This document shows positions 20,139-29,784 of a stretch of DNA of 64,000 nucleotides, piece after piece. Under the pieces are notes generated by a model. It saw only the letters and a list, made by a program, of their open reading frames with translations. It made no database searches and was not told the DNA's origin. Numbering within the stretch: position 1 is the first letter of the stretch; the number at the start of each line of letters is the position of its first letter. The stretch spans positions 1 through 64,000 of the forward strand of contig NZ_PUDR01000012.1 of NCBI RefSeq assembly GCF_003012935.1, given 5' to 3'. This stretch comes from Pannonibacter carbonis. Its GTDB lineage: Bacteria > Pseudomonadota > Alphaproteobacteria > Rhizobiales > Stappiaceae. A program made the translations under genes and the position numbers.

Positions 20139-22904
20139 ATGTCATTCGAACCTGCCCAGGCTTCCTCCCCCGACCTGACCGCCCCTGACACCACAGGAGC
20201 GGAGCAGCGCGTCACGCCGATGATGGCGCAGTTCATCGAGATCAAGACCGCCAATCCGGACAGCCTGTTGTTCTACCGGATGGGGGATTTCTACGAACTG
20301 TTCTTCGAGGATGCGGAAATCGCCTCCCGCACGCTCGGCATCACGCTGACCAAGCGCGGCAAGCACCTTGGCGAGGACATTCCGATGTGCGGTGTGCCGG
20401 TGCACGCTGCCGATGACTACCTGCAGAAGCTGATCGCCTTTGGCCACCGGGTGGCGGTCTGTGAGCAGATGGAAGATCCGGCCGAGGCCAAGAAACGCGG
20501 CTCCAAGTCTGTCGTCCGGCGCGATGTCATTCGTCTCGTGACCCCGGGCACGCTGACCGAAGAACGTCTGCTGGATGCCGGAGCCAACAATTTCCTGCTC
20601 GCCCTCAATCGCCTGCGTATTGGCTCCGGCCCGGATGACGCCGTGTTCGGTCTTGCCTGGATCGACATGTCGACCGGCAGCTTCCAGGTTGGCGAGAGTG
20701 ATCTTCCGCGTCTTTCGGCTGACCTTGCCCGCATCGATCCGCGCGAAATTCTCGTGCCTGACGCGTTGTTGCAGGAACCTGACCTCAGACACATCGTGGA
20801 AGGACAAGGCGCAGCCTTGTCGCCCGTGCCGCGTGCGTTTTTCGACAGCGCCACGGCCGTTGATCGCCTGGCCCGGTATTTCGGCGTTCGGACGCTGGAC
20901 GGGTTCGGCACGTTTTCGCGCGCCGAGCTCTCGGCCGCCGCGGGCGTACTTGCCTATGTCGAGAAGACGCAGCTGGGCGAGCGTCCGCCGCTGGACCCGC
21001 CCGTACGTGAGGCCGCAAGGGGGCGGATGCTGATCGACCCGGCAACCCGGGCCAATCTGGAGCTGATGCGCACGCTTGGCGGCGACCGGCAGGGCAGTCT
21101 GCTCTCGGCCATCGACCGGACTGTCACCGGCGCCGGCGCGCGCCTGTTAGCAAGCCGGCTCGCCGGACCGTTGACGGACCCGGACGCCATCAACGCCCGG
21201 CTGGACTCCGTTGCCTACTTCCTCGATGGGGAAATCCTGCGCGAGGGACTTAGGCGTGAACTGGCCGCAGCGCCAGATCTTGCCCGCGCCCTGTCGCGGA
21301 TTGCCCTTCAGCGCGGCGGACCACGTGACCTTCTCAGCATTGCGCAGGGTCTGTCCGCGACCCGGTCGATTCTGGCGCTGCTGGAGCGCGGGGCCGAAAC
21401 GCCGGTGGAGCTCTCGGCCGCGCGGCATGATCTTGCCGTCGCCCCGCATGCGCTGGGCGAAGAGCTGTCGCGCGCGCTGTCGGACGAGCCGCCACTGTTG
21501 AAGCGAGACGGCGGCTTTGTTGCCGAAGGCTACGACGCCAATCTCGACGAGCTGCGCGACCTTCGCGATGCCTCGCGCAAGGTGATCGCACGGCTCCAGG
21601 CCGAGTATGCCGAAGAGCTGGGCCTGCGCTCGCTGAAGATCAAGCACAACAACGTGCTCGGCTGGTTCATCGAGGCTCCAAGTGGCCAGGCTGACCGGAT
21701 GACGGCCGATCCGGCCCGTTTCATCCACCGGCAGACGATGGCCGGCGCGATGCGCTTTACAACGACCGAGCTGGCTGACCTGGAATCGAAGATTGCCAGC
21801 GCCGGTGAACGGGCGTTGGCGATCGAACTCGAGATTTTCGACCGGCTCGCCGCAGCTGTCGTCGCAGCTGGCGAGGCGATCAAGGCGGCCGCGCGGGCGC
21901 TGGCCGTGCTGGATGTCTCGGCCGCGCTGGCCAAGCTGGCGCAGGAAGATGGCTACTGCCGGCCCCAGATGGACACGAGCCTCGCCTTCACCATCGAGGG
22001 TGGTCGCCACCCGGTGGTCGAACAGGCGCTGCGGCGCTCGGGCGGCGACAGCTTTGTCGCGAACGACAGCAATCTCGGCCCGGCCGATGACGCCATGGCG
22101 CATGGCCGCATCTGGCTGATCACCGGTCCGAACATGGCCGGTAAGTCGACGTTCCTGCGCCAGAATGCGCTGATTGCCGTTATGGCCCAGACGGGCGCCT
22201 ATGTGCCCGCGCGCTCCGCGCATATCGGCATGGTCGACCGGTTGTTCTCCCGTGTCGGCGCGGCTGATGATCTGGCGCGCGGCCGTTCGACCTTCATGGT
22301 GGAGATGGTGGAGACGGCCGCTATCCTCAATCAGGCGGGTGAGCGGGCACTGGTGATCCTGGACGAGATTGGCCGTGGCACCGCGACCTTTGACGGCCTG
22401 TCGATAGCCTGGGCCGCGATCGAGCACCTGCACGAGGTGAACCGCGCGCGTGCCCTGTTCGCCACGCATTATCACGAGCTGACGGCCCTGGCCCAGCGCC
22501 TGCCCCGACTGACCAACGCCACGGTGTCGGTCAAGGAGTGGAACGGCGACGTCATCTTCCTGCACGAGATCGTGCCAGGCGCCGCCGACCGGTCCTACGG
22601 CATCCAGGTGGCCAAGCTGGCGGGTCTGCCGGCAAGCGTTGTCGAGCGGGCCAAGGCAGTTCTGTCGCAGCTGGAAGAAAAGGACCGCCGTGCGCCGGCC
22701 GAGACGCTGATCGACGACCTGCCGCTGTTTGCGGCACTCGCCCCGGCTCCCCGGCAACCGGCTTCCCGTGCAGCACAGGCCACGGCTCCAGCAGCGCCAG
22801 TGCCGGATGTGCTGCGGCAGGCGCTGGACGGGCTCGACCCCGATGACATGAGCCCCCGTGAGGCACTCGAAGCCCTGTACCGGCTGAAGGCATTGAAGCC
22901 GTAA
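20139..22904 (+). CDS. mutS: DNA mismatch repair protein MutS
   Basis: MutS recognises mismatches and small loops and recruits MutL. From ATG 20139 it is 921 aa. The mismatch-contacting motif is [13 protein letters not shown] (F-x-E, about residues 47-59). The ATPase core shows [13 protein letters not shown] (Walker A), [23 protein letters not shown] (Walker B/signature) and ATHYHEL. A C-terminal tail after residue 850 is Ala/Pro-rich before the final dimerisation helix [18 protein letters not shown]. The upstream open frame to 20046 is not conserved. It stands alone, with 205 bp before the next gene. Confidence 0.97.
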   Translation: MSFEPAQASSPDLTAPDTTGAEQRVTPMMAQFIEIKTANPDSLLFYRMGDFYELFFEDAEIASRTLGITLTKRGKHLGEDIPMCGVPVHAADDYLQKLIAFGHRVAVCEQMEDPAEAKKRGSKSVVRRDVIRLVTPGTLTEERLLDAGANNFLLALNRLRIGSGPDDAVFGLAWIDMSTGSFQVGESDLPRLSADLARIDPREILVPDALLQEPDLRHIVEGQGAALSPVPRAFFDSATAVDRLARYFGVRTLDGFGTFSRAELSAAAGVLAYVEKTQLGERPPLDPPVREAARGRMLIDPATRANLELMRTLGGDRQGSLLSAIDRTVTGAGARLLASRLAGPLTDPDAINARLDSVAYFLDGEILREGLRRELAAAPDLARALSRIALQRGGPRDLLSIAQGLSATRSILALLERGAETPVELSAARHDLAVAPHALGEELSRALSDEPPLLKRDGGFVAEGYDANLDELRDLRDASRKVIARLQAEYAEELGLRSLKIKHNNVLGWFIEAPSGQADRMTADPARFIHRQTMAGAMRFTTTELADLESKIASAGERALAIELEIFDRLAAAVVAAGEAIKAAARALAVLDVSAALAKLAQEDGYCRPQMDTSLAFTIEGGRHPVVEQALRRSGGDSFVANDSNLGPADDAMAHGRIWLITGPNMAGKSTFLRQNALIAVMAQTGAYVPARSAHIGMVDRLFSRVGAADDLARGRSTFMVEMVETAAILNQAGERALVILDEIGRGTATFDGLSIAWAAIEHLHEVNRARALFATHYHELTALAQRLPRLTNATVSVKEWNGDVIFLHEIVPGAADRSYGIQVAKLAGLPASVVERAKAVLSQLEEKDRRAPAETLIDDLPLFAALAPAPRQPASRAAQATAPAAPVPDVLRQALDGLDPDDMSPREALEALYRLKALKP

Positions 22905-23109
22905 CGGCAGCATTGAACAACTGGCGCAAGGATACGACGGACAAGCGATCTGGCTGATTGCATACCCATGTGCACACCGCATGGGCCAGATTTAAATCCA
23001 TTCAAAAAACGCACGTGCAAAGCCGGCAAATGGGTCTATTCTTCAAGTCTATTCCCTGATTTGCAGCCTGCCGCCCCGTCCGGCTGCCCCGCCTGAAACC
23101 GGTTTCCAG

Positions 23110-24276
23110 ATGTCCTTCGTTCTGCAGCTCCCGCGTCAGGCGGTGCTGATCCTTCTGCTCGTGTTCTTTGGCGCCATGTGCACCTCGTCGCTGATCCCCG
23201 TCATGGGGTTCTTCATCGTCGAGGGCCTTGGACAGGAGCCCTGGCAGATCGCGCTTTACGCCGGCATCGTCGCGCCGCTGACGATGGTGGTGAACCGCAT
23301 CTTCGGTGAACGCCTCGACCGGATGGTTACGGTCAAGCCGCTGCTTCTGGTGTCGATCATTGCTTATCTGGTCATGGCCGTGCTGCTCGCCAGCCTGCCG
23401 CCGTTCTGGCTGCTGATCGCGCTGGGCGCGCCAGTGATGGCGATTGCGAATGGCGCCACGTCGACCGAATTCACCTATGGCCGCCTCTACGCCGAGAAAA
23501 CCGGGATCGAGATCAGCCAGTACAATGCCTGGCTGCGCATGGGCGTGTCGCTGGCCTGGGTGGTCGGTCCGTCGATGTCCTTCATCATCATCGATCTGGT
23601 CGGGTTTCGCGTGGCCTACAGCATTTCAGCCGGCCTGGCGGCCATCTGGCTGCTGCTGTGGCATCTGGCTGTTCCGAACGGCTTTCGCGCGCCGCCGCGT
23701 CCGCCGCGTCCGGCCAGTCTCGAGGGCATCGATTGGCCGCTTTTACTGGCAGCGCTTGTCTGCACACTGATCGCCATCGGCAACGTGCTGTTTACAGCAG
23801 CCATGCCGCTGTATTTCGTGCGCGAGGTCGGTCTTCCGGGCTACACGCCCGGACTTGCCATCTCGGCCAAGTGCATCGTCGAGGTCATCGCGATCTTCAG
23901 CGCGGCCCGACTGGCCACCCGCTTCGGCGCGCGGGTGATCCTGGCTGGCGCCGCCATCATCGCGATCCTCACCTTCGGTGCCTTCACCCAGGTGGAAACT
24001 GTGACGCAAGTGGTCATTCTGGGAGCCATCGAGGGCTATTATTACGGGTTGTTTGCCGGCGTGGCGATTTCCTTCGTGCAGAGCTACGCGCCCGACAAGC
24101 CCGGCCGGGCAACGGCGCTCTACATGAATTCGTTGTTTCTGGGCGGGTTCATCGGCAATGTCTCGATGGGATTCATCGCCGATGCATTCAGTTTCCAGGC
24201 TGTGATCTTGGTTGCAGCCTTGAGCGGCCTGCCGGTTCTGGTCGCACTGCTCTTCCTGCGGCCGCCGCGCACCTGA
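23110..24276 (+). CDS. Major facilitator transporter, sugar-efflux (SET)-like
   Basis: The 388-aa membrane protein has about 12 hydrophobic helices split by a cytoplasmic basic/proline loop FRAPPRPPRPASLEG near residue 200. The N-half contains MTMVVNRIFGERLDRM, reminiscent of the SetA/SetB sugar efflux group (loop 2-3 motif with G-x-x-D/R). A proline-rich central loop and short termini also fit. The substrate is not predictable; sugar or sugar-analogue efflux is a guess. It is a single gene, convergent with the lipoprotein gene. Confidence 0.8.
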   Translation: MSFVLQLPRQAVLILLLVFFGAMCTSSLIPVMGFFIVEGLGQEPWQIALYAGIVAPLTMVVNRIFGERLDRMVTVKPLLLVSIIAYLVMAVLLASLPPFWLLIALGAPVMAIANGATSTEFTYGRLYAEKTGIEISQYNAWLRMGVSLAWVVGPSMSFIIIDLVGFRVAYSISAGLAAIWLLLWHLAVPNGFRAPPRPPRPASLEGIDWPLLLAALVCTLIAIGNVLFTAAMPLYFVREVGLPGYTPGLAISAKCIVEVIAIFSAARLATRFGARVILAGAAIIAILTFGAFTQVETVTQVVILGAIEGYYYGLFAGVAISFVQSYAPDKPGRATALYMNSLFLGGFIGNVSMGFIADAFSFQAVILVAALSGLPVLVALLFLRPPRT

Positions 24277-24325
24277 CAGCAAGCACCGGTTGGCCGAAAT
24301 CCAACCGGTATCTGCTCAAGCCTTG

Positions 24326-24970
24326 TCAGCGACCGTAGCCGGGGAACAGTCGCGCGGCCTCCGTGTTGACGGCATATTCGGTCGCCTGGAGGTCCTGCTG
24401 CTTCTGCAGGATGCGCCAGCGCAGGTCCTGGATCTGGAAGCGGGCATCATCGATCCGATCCCGCAGACGATCCCGGTTACGGCGACAGTTGTCGCGATCT
24501 TCTGGCTTCGCACCGTTGCAGTCCGTCGTGTTGAGAGAAAACCGGTCCCGCTCGATCTGGGATTCCAGCGACCTGGTACGGTCTTCAAGCTGCCTGACCT
24601 CGTTGCGCGCGGACCAGAGGCGATAGCCGAGCTGATAGGCATAGTCGAAGGGAGCGCCCAGCGCCGGCGGACAGATGTTCGACTTAGATGTGCCATCCCG
24701 GCCAAGGTTGAAGCCGTTGAGCGGCGTGCAATAGATCTGCACGCCTTCCTGCCAGCCAACATAATAGGCCTGCGGATCAGGCGTCACACCGTGCCGCCCG
24801 CAATCCTTCATGATGTCTTCGATACGGCTCGAAGGGTGTCCCACCGATGCATCGGCGCGGCCCAAGGCCACCCAGTCACCGGCCTGACACTGTTCTTTCG
24901 ATACGGTCTCACAACCCGCCAGAGCCAACGCCATGACGGCGCAGCCAGCCAATGCGATCAAGAGTTTCAT
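24326..24970 (-). CDS. DUF2799 lipoprotein with C-terminal coiled coil
   Basis: ATG 24970 (MKLLIALAG) gives 214 aa with a lipoprotein signal ending LALAGC (Cys about residue 20). The first half matches DUF2799: CQAGDWVALGRADA, HGV-PDPQAYYVGWQEGVQIYCT, and NGFNLGRDG. The second half (about residues 120-200) is strongly charged, with heptad-like LEDRTRSLESQIERDRF and RLRDRIDDARFQIQDLRW, a coiled coil. It is probably anchored in the outer or inner membrane facing the periplasm. Function is unknown. It is transcribed alone on the minus strand. Confidence 0.85.
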   Translation of the reverse strand: MKLLIALAGCAVMALALAGCETVSKEQCQAGDWVALGRADASVGHPSSRIEDIMKDCGRHGVTPDPQAYYVGWQEGVQIYCTPLNGFNLGRDGTSKSNICPPALGAPFDYAYQLGYRLWSARNEVRQLEDRTRSLESQIERDRFSLNTTDCNGAKPEDRDNCRRNRDRLRDRIDDARFQIQDLRWRILQKQQDLQATEYAVNTEAARLFPGYGR

Positions 24971-25077
24971 GTTGTTTTGATGCCCCGCCTTTGCCTGGAG
25001 GCATCTTAAAGTCATGCAGGACAGGGTTCCAGACGGACCTTCGGCACTTTCCGGGTGTTTTACAGACGACCGCAGGA

Positions 25078-25620
25078 TCAGGCCGGTAATCCGCCCGGCA
25101 GGTGCCGTCCAGCCTTTGCGGCCGCAAGCGCTGCTGTCAGCGCCCCGGCAAAGCTGGTCCGGTCCGGCGGATTGAGAAAGTCGCCGATCGGCACTGCCTC
25201 GCCGCGCGAGGTCAGCAGGATCCGCGTGACCCCTTCATCGTCCAACCTGTCGACCGTCAGGCGAACCCAGAATGTGTTGAACCGGTATTCCTGCAGACGC
25301 TTGCCGGGGCCGACTTTCCGGATCAAGATCTCGTGAGAGTGAATAATGATCTCCTCATGCGCCCGGGCAGCGGCATAGTTCATGCGGAAGGCAAACCAGA
25401 CGAGCGCGATATCAAGACCGAAAAAGGCCATCACCGGCCAGGCACCAACGGCCACAAACATCACGCCATGGGCAAGGCAAACCGCGCCGGTGCACAGCAT
25501 CAGCACAAGAAAGCCGTTTTGCCCCAGGGATCTGTACGGTGTGAGCACAGCCGAGAAGAATGGCTGGTCGCCCGTCGCAGCACCCTCATCCGGCGCGTGT
25601 TTCGGATTGTCGCTCGTCAT
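25078..25620 (-). CDS. DUF2244 membrane protein
   Basis: The 180-aa protein has two transmembrane helices at about residues 38-58 and 60-80 (GFLVLMLCTGAVCLAHGVMF; WPVMAFFGLDIALVWFAF). The cytoplasmic domain that follows carries the DUF2244 pattern RMNYAAARAHEEI, GPGKRLQEYRFNTFWVRL, and GDFLNPPDRTSFAGAL. The family is common in alphaproteobacteria, frequently beside nth, as here (22 bp, divergent). The biochemical role is unknown. Confidence 0.85.
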   Translation of the reverse strand: MTSDNPKHAPDEGAATGDQPFFSAVLTPYRSLGQNGFLVLMLCTGAVCLAHGVMFVAVGAWPVMAFFGLDIALVWFAFRMNYAAARAHEEIIIHSHEILIRKVGPGKRLQEYRFNTFWVRLTVDRLDDEGVTRILLTSRGEAVPIGDFLNPPDRTSFAGALTAALAAAKAGRHLPGGLPA

Positions 25621-25642
25621 GACCTCCCTTTATAGAGGACCT

Positions 25643-26479
25643 ATGAGCGAAGCAAAGACCTCCCGCCCGAAGCAAAATTCCGCAGGACCTGCCAGCGGCA
25701 CCAAAGCGTCCGTCAAAACAGACGCTGCGTCGCCCGCCCCCAAACGTCGGCGGGCAAAGCCGCGTTACACACGGGCCGAGGTCGATGCGATCTTTACCCG
25801 GTTCCACGCTGACAACCCCGAACCAAAGGGGGAACTGGATCACGTCAATGCCTTCACCCTGCTGGTTGCGGTGGTGCTTTCGGCCCAGGCGACCGATGTC
25901 GGGGTAAACAGGGCGACCAAGACCCTGTTCCGCATCGCAGATACACCGGAAAAGATGCTGGCCCTTGGCGAAGACCGGGTGCGGGACGAGATCCGCACCA
26001 TCGGTCTCTATAAAACCAAGGCCAAGAACGTCATCCTCCTGTGCGAGCAACTGATCCGCGACCACGGCGGCGAAGTGCCCGAGGATCGCGAGGCGCTGGA
26101 GGCGCTCGCTGGCGTTGGCCGCAAGACAGCGAATGTCGTCCTGAACATGGCCTTCGGCCATCACACCATTGCCGTTGACACACACCTGTTCCGGTTGGGC
26201 AATCGCATCGGCATCGCGCCCGGAAAGACGCCACTTGCGGTGGAGCTGGCGATGGAGAAGGTGGTTCCGGCCCGATACGGGCTGCACGCCCATCACTGGC
26301 TGATCCTGCATGGCCGCTACATCTGCAAGGCGCGCAAGCCGGAATGCCACCGCTGCCTGATCTATGACCTGTGCAAGAGCCCTGAACGGATTGACCTGCC
26401 GGAGGTGCCCGATATTGCCCTGAGGACTGCCGCGATGGTGCAAGATGCGGCAACATCGGAAGATCCGGCGGCCGCATGA
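25643..26479 (+). CDS. nth: Endonuclease III (DNA glycosylase/AP lyase)
   Basis: Nth removes oxidised pyrimidines and cleaves the abasic site. The 278-aa protein has an Ala/Lys-rich N-terminal extension of about 50 residues, then the HhH-GPD fold. The helix-hairpin-helix and catalytic Lys are in LAGVGRKTANVVLN, and the catalytic Asp is in IAVDTHLFRLGNRIG. The 4Fe-4S ligands C-x6-C-x2-C-x5-C are in CKARKPECHRCLIYDLC. ATG 25643 has GAGG five bases upstream. Its last bases overlap the next gene's ATG, implying translational coupling. Confidence 0.97.
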   Translation: MSEAKTSRPKQNSAGPASGTKASVKTDAASPAPKRRRAKPRYTRAEVDAIFTRFHADNPEPKGELDHVNAFTLLVAVVLSAQATDVGVNRATKTLFRIADTPEKMLALGEDRVRDEIRTIGLYKTKAKNVILLCEQLIRDHGGEVPEDREALEALAGVGRKTANVVLNMAFGHHTIAVDTHLFRLGNRIGIAPGKTPLAVELAMEKVVPARYGLHAHHWLILHGRYICKARKPECHRCLIYDLCKSPERIDLPEVPDIALRTAAMVQDAATSEDPAAA

Positions 26480-27042
26480 CGACCACCCCGCCCAGAGCCA
26501 GACCGCCACTCGTCGCAGCGCCCAGCGCCCGCCTCGTCTTCCGGATGATCCTTCCCGCCGACGCAGCCCTGCTGCTGACGCTGATGAATGACCCCGACTA
26601 TCACCGCTACATCGGGGACCGGGGCCTGAAGACGGTAGAAGATGCGCGGCGCTATGTCCGGGAGCATATCGCTCCGCATCATAGCCGGCATGGCTACGGA
26701 CTTTGGCTCGCTTCCACCGTGGAGGGGAAGCCAGTCGGCATTGCGGGGCTCTTAAAACGCGACCGGCTGGATGCGCCCGATATCGGCTATGCGCTCCTGG
26801 CCGAGGCGCGTGGCAAGGGCTACGGCAAGGAAGCTGCGACAGCCATGTTGGCGCATGGATTTACGGCCCTTGCGGCCCAAAACCTTTACGCCATCACCAA
26901 CCCGGAAAACGCAGTTTCAAACGGCCTTCTGGCGAGCCTCGGCTTTTCGGTGATTGATGGCGCATTCCAGATGACGCCCGATGCAAAGCCCGGCTACCTG
27001 CACCAACTGAAAAGGCCGGCAACCTGGGCGCCGGCCTCCTGA
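26476..27042 (+). CDS. GNAT-family N-acetyltransferase (RimJ/RimL-like)
   Basis: This 188-aa protein overlaps nth by four bases (ATGA). It has the RimJ/RimL-type GNAT pattern: SARLVFRMILPADAALL, conserved GIAGLLKRDRLDAPDIGYAL, the acetyl-CoA pyrophosphate loop EARGKGYGKEAA, and the C-terminal NPENAVSNGLLASLGF. It probably acetylates an N-terminal amine or a small molecule. Coupling to nth does not reveal the substrate. Confidence 0.88.
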   Translation: MTTTPPRARPPLVAAPSARLVFRMILPADAALLLTLMNDPDYHRYIGDRGLKTVEDARRYVREHIAPHHSRHGYGLWLASTVEGKPVGIAGLLKRDRLDAPDIGYALLAEARGKGYGKEAATAMLAHGFTALAAQNLYAITNPENAVSNGLLASLGFSVIDGAFQMTPDAKPGYLHQLKRPATWAPAS

Positions 27043-27072
27043 TCCTGCCATGTGCTCTGGAGCGGAACGGGC

Positions 27073-27528
27073 TCAGCTTTTCGGCCGGACCCGGACAACT
27101 ACATCGATCCGCACGATCTCCATGCCTTCCGGCGCCTGCGGGATACGGCCGATGCCGACCCCGTCGTTCGGGATATCAACGACGCGGTTCTCACCTTCGA
27201 TGAAGAAATGGTGATGGTCGTGCACGTTGGTATCGAAGTAAGTCTTGGTGCCGTCGATGGCCACTTCGCGCAGGAGACCGACCTGGGTAAACTGATGCAG
27301 CGTGTTGTAGACCGTGGCCAGCGATACCGGAACCCGGGCGAGAACGGCCTCTTCATGCAGGATCTCGGCCGAAATATGCCGGTTGCCCTTCGAGTACAGA
27401 AGCTCCGCGAGAGCAACGCGTTGCCGTGTCGGGCGCAGGCCCGAGTGACGAAGCATTTCGGTGACATCGGGATGCGTATCGCCGGCGTGGGAATGGTGCT
27501 CGGTCATATGCTTTTCTGATCCAGACAT
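27073..27528 (-). CDS. irr: Iron response regulator Irr (Fur family)
   Basis: Irr regulates iron and haem genes in rhizobia and relatives. The 151-aa protein contains GLRPTRQRVALAELLY, the recognition helix VPVSLATVYNTLHQFTQVGLLRE, and the Irr hallmark histidine cluster VHDHHHFFIE that binds haem and metal. The N-terminal haem motif with Cys-Pro found in Bradyrhizobium Irr is absent, as in many other Irr proteins. ATG 27507 (MTEHHSHAG) is an alternative start. It diverges from fabA, the common Hyphomicrobiales arrangement. Confidence 0.94.
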   Translation of the reverse strand: MSGSEKHMTEHHSHAGDTHPDVTEMLRHSGLRPTRQRVALAELLYSKGNRHISAEILHEEAVLARVPVSLATVYNTLHQFTQVGLLREVAIDGTKTYFDTNVHDHHHFFIEGENRVVDIPNDGVGIGRIPQAPEGMEIVRIDVVVRVRPKS

Positions 27529-27881
27529 TCGATCCGTGACTTCCAGCCAGGGCAGCTACACGAAGTGCTAAGCCGGCTCTGGCTTTTCAGAACACGGCAT
27601 GACTGCACCCTGCCAGCAAGCCAGCTGACGCGGGACTTTTTCTACCTTTGCCATTTCTTGGCCCTGGAATGCAAGTTTTTCATGCCTCAACGAGACGTGA
27701 ACGCGTGGGTTCTTCAAACGGAAACCAAGGAAGACGCTTGGTCCTCTCGGCAAAGGGACGATCTTTCGGAGGAAGGACCACTGTGTTAGGAAGGCCATCG
27801 AACCTCTTGAACAAAACCCTTCTGGGCGGTCCGGTCGCGTCACCGGCCTGGACCTGCCAGAAAAGAAAAAACGGGAATGGA
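27529..27881. promoter_or_regulatory. Divergent irr-fabA regulatory region with hairpin
   Basis: This 353-bp gap has no credible gene; the open frames crossing it lack family features and ribosome sites. It must hold promoters for both directions. A long inverted repeat, TGGTCCT (27739-27745) / AGGACCA (27774-27780), lies in the probable fabA leader, about 100 bp before its start, and AGGA-rich sequence follows. No site I can confidently call an iron-control element is present. Confidence 0.4.
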
Positions 27882-28388
27882 ATGACCGAGCGGCGCCCCA
27901 GCTACGACTATGAAGACCTCCTGGCCTGTGCACGTGGAGAGTTGTTCGGCCCCGGCAACGCGCAGTTGCCGTTGCCGCCGATGCTGATGTTCAACCGCAT
28001 CACGGAGCTCTCCGAGACCGGCGGCGAGTTCGACAAGGGATTTGCGCGCGCAGAGTTCGACATCCACCCAGACCTCTGGTTCTTCCCCTGTCATTTCCAG
28101 GGCAATCCGGTGATGCCGGGCTGCCTTGGTCTCGATGCCCTTTGGCAGTTGACCGGCTTCTACCTCGGCTGGCTCGGCCTTGAGGGCAAGGGCATGGCCC
28201 TGTCCACTGGCGAAGTGAAGTTCAAGGGCATGGTTACCCCGTCCGTCAAGAAGGTCGAGTATGGCGTCGACTTCAAGCGCATCATGCGCGGCCGGCTTGT
28301 GCTGGGGATTGCCGATGGCTGGCTGAAGGCTGACGGCGAGCAGATCTACAAGGCAACCGACCTTCGGGTTGGTCTGGCCAAGACCTGA
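27882..28388 (+). CDS. fabA: 3-hydroxydecanoyl-ACP dehydratase/isomerase
   Basis: FabA dehydrates 3-hydroxyacyl-ACP and isomerises trans-2- to cis-3-decenoyl-ACP, committing carbon to unsaturated fatty acids. The 168-aa hot-dog protein carries the catalytic His in [15 protein letters not shown] and the catalytic Asp in [12 protein letters not shown], both as in E. coli FabA. ATG 27882 begins [14 protein letters not shown], where family similarity starts. fabB follows after 117 bp and fabI further on: a complete unsaturated fatty acid module. Confidence 0.97.
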   Translation: MTERRPSYDYEDLLACARGELFGPGNAQLPLPPMLMFNRITELSETGGEFDKGFARAEFDIHPDLWFFPCHFQGNPVMPGCLGLDALWQLTGFYLGWLGLEGKGMALSTGEVKFKGMVTPSVKKVEYGVDFKRIMRGRLVLGIADGWLKADGEQIYKATDLRVGLAKT

Positions 28389-28400
28389 TCCCATATGTGG

Positions 28401-28438
28401 AAGCGCGGGCGCGCTTCGGGATGCGCGCCTTCATTTTT
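28401..28438 (+). terminator. Alternative hairpins between fabA and fabB
   Basis: AAGCGC (28401-28406) can pair with GCGCTT (28411-28416). Alternatively GGCGCGC (28408-28414) pairs with GCGCGCC (28423-28429), followed by TTCATTTTT. The two helices are mutually exclusive, and only the second is terminator-like. This could attenuate fabB transcription relative to fabA. Confidence 0.45.
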
Positions 28439-28505
28439 CTGACGAAATAATACGGCTATTCTCCGGCCCCCGCCGGATGGTGGCATCGAAAGACAGGAGA
28501 CCCCA

Positions 28506-29723
28506 ATGAGGCGGGTTGTTGTTACGGGCATGGGCATCGTGTCGTCGATCGGCGATACGGCACAGGAAGTGCTGGAAAGCCTTCAGTCCGGCCGCTCCGG
28601 CATCGTGCGGGCGCAGGAATATGCCGACCTCGGCTTCCGTTGCCAGGTTCATGGCGCGCCCAAGGTCAAGCCGTTCGAGGTGCTCGACCGTCGCACCACG
28701 CGCTTCATGGGTGAAGGTGCAGCCTGGAACTACATCGCCATGCAGCAGGCGATTGCCGATTCCGGTCTTGAGGCCGGCGATGTCACCAACGAGCGCACCG
28801 GCATCATCATGGGGTCGGGCGGACCGTCCACCCACGCCATCGTGGAAGCGGCCGACATTACCCGTGAAAAGGGTCCCAAGCGCATCGGACCCACGGCAGT
28901 GCCGAAAGCAATGTCCTCGACCAACTCCGCGACGCTGGCCACTCCGTTCAAGATCCACGGCGTCAACTATTCGATCTCTGCCGCCTGTGCGACAACCAAC
29001 ATCTGCATCGGCAATGCGGCCGAACTGATCCAGTGGGGCAAGCAGGACATCGTCTTTGCCGGCGGCGGCGAGGAACTGGACTGGACGCTCTCCGTGCTGT
29101 TCGACGCCATGGGCGCCATGTCGTCCAAGTACAACGACACGCCTTCGACTGCATCGCGTCCCTATGACGCCAACCGCGACGGCTTCGTCATCGCCGGCGG
29201 CGCCGGCGTCCTGGTGCTTGAGGAACTGGAACACGCCAAGGCCCGTGGTGCCAAGATCTATGCCGAGGTCGTCGGTTATGGCGCGACATCGGATGGTCAC
29301 GACATGGTTGCCCCCTCGGGCGAGGGCGCCGAGCGCTGCATGCGTCTGGCGCTGAAGACCGTCGATTGCGACGTGGATTACATCAATCCGCATGCAACCT
29401 CGACCCCGGTTGGGGACATCAAGGAGATCGAGGCGATCCGTACCGTATTCGGCGACAAGATCCCGCCAATCTCTGCCACCAAGGCGCTGTCCGGCCACTC
29501 GCTGGGAGCAGCCGGCGTGCAGGAGGCGATCTATTCGATCCTGATGATGCAGAACAACTTCATCGCAGCCTCCGCCCATATCGAAACAATCGATCCCGCC
29601 TTTGCCGACATGCCGATCGTGCGCCAGCGCGTCGACAACGCCGAGTTGAACTGCGTCCTGTCAAACGGCTTCGGCTTTGGCGGTACCAACGCTTCGGTCG
29701 TCTTCAAAAAATACAACGGTTAA
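28506..29723 (+). CDS. fabB: 3-oxoacyl-ACP synthase I
   Basis: FabB condenses malonyl-ACP with the growing acyl chain and extends cis-3-decenoyl-ACP. The 405-aa thiolase-fold enzyme shows the active-site Cys in [14 protein letters not shown], His in [11 protein letters not shown] and His in [12 protein letters not shown], plus the C-terminal [16 protein letters not shown] 28506 follows AGGAG six bases upstream. It lies in the fabA-fabB-fabI run. Confidence 0.97.
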   Translation: MRRVVVTGMGIVSSIGDTAQEVLESLQSGRSGIVRAQEYADLGFRCQVHGAPKVKPFEVLDRRTTRFMGEGAAWNYIAMQQAIADSGLEAGDVTNERTGIIMGSGGPSTHAIVEAADITREKGPKRIGPTAVPKAMSSTNSATLATPFKIHGVNYSISAACATTNICIGNAAELIQWGKQDIVFAGGGEELDWTLSVLFDAMGAMSSKYNDTPSTASRPYDANRDGFVIAGGAGVLVLEELEHAKARGAKIYAEVVGYGATSDGHDMVAPSGEGAERCMRLALKTVDCDVDYINPHATSTPVGDIKEIEAIRTVFGDKIPPISATKALSGHSLGAAGVQEAIYSILMMQNNFIAASAHIETIDPAFADMPIVRQRVDNAELNCVLSNGFGFGGTNASVVFKKYNG

Positions 29724-29784
29724 CAGATTGACGGATCCCTCCCGACGCCCCGCGGGGGATCCGGCAGTCGCACAGGAGTTTTTC

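Noticed and set aside
27568-27933. 121-codon minus-strand frame upstream of irr
   Set aside because: It crosses the irr-fabA promoter region and the fabA start, has no ribosome site and no recognisable family.
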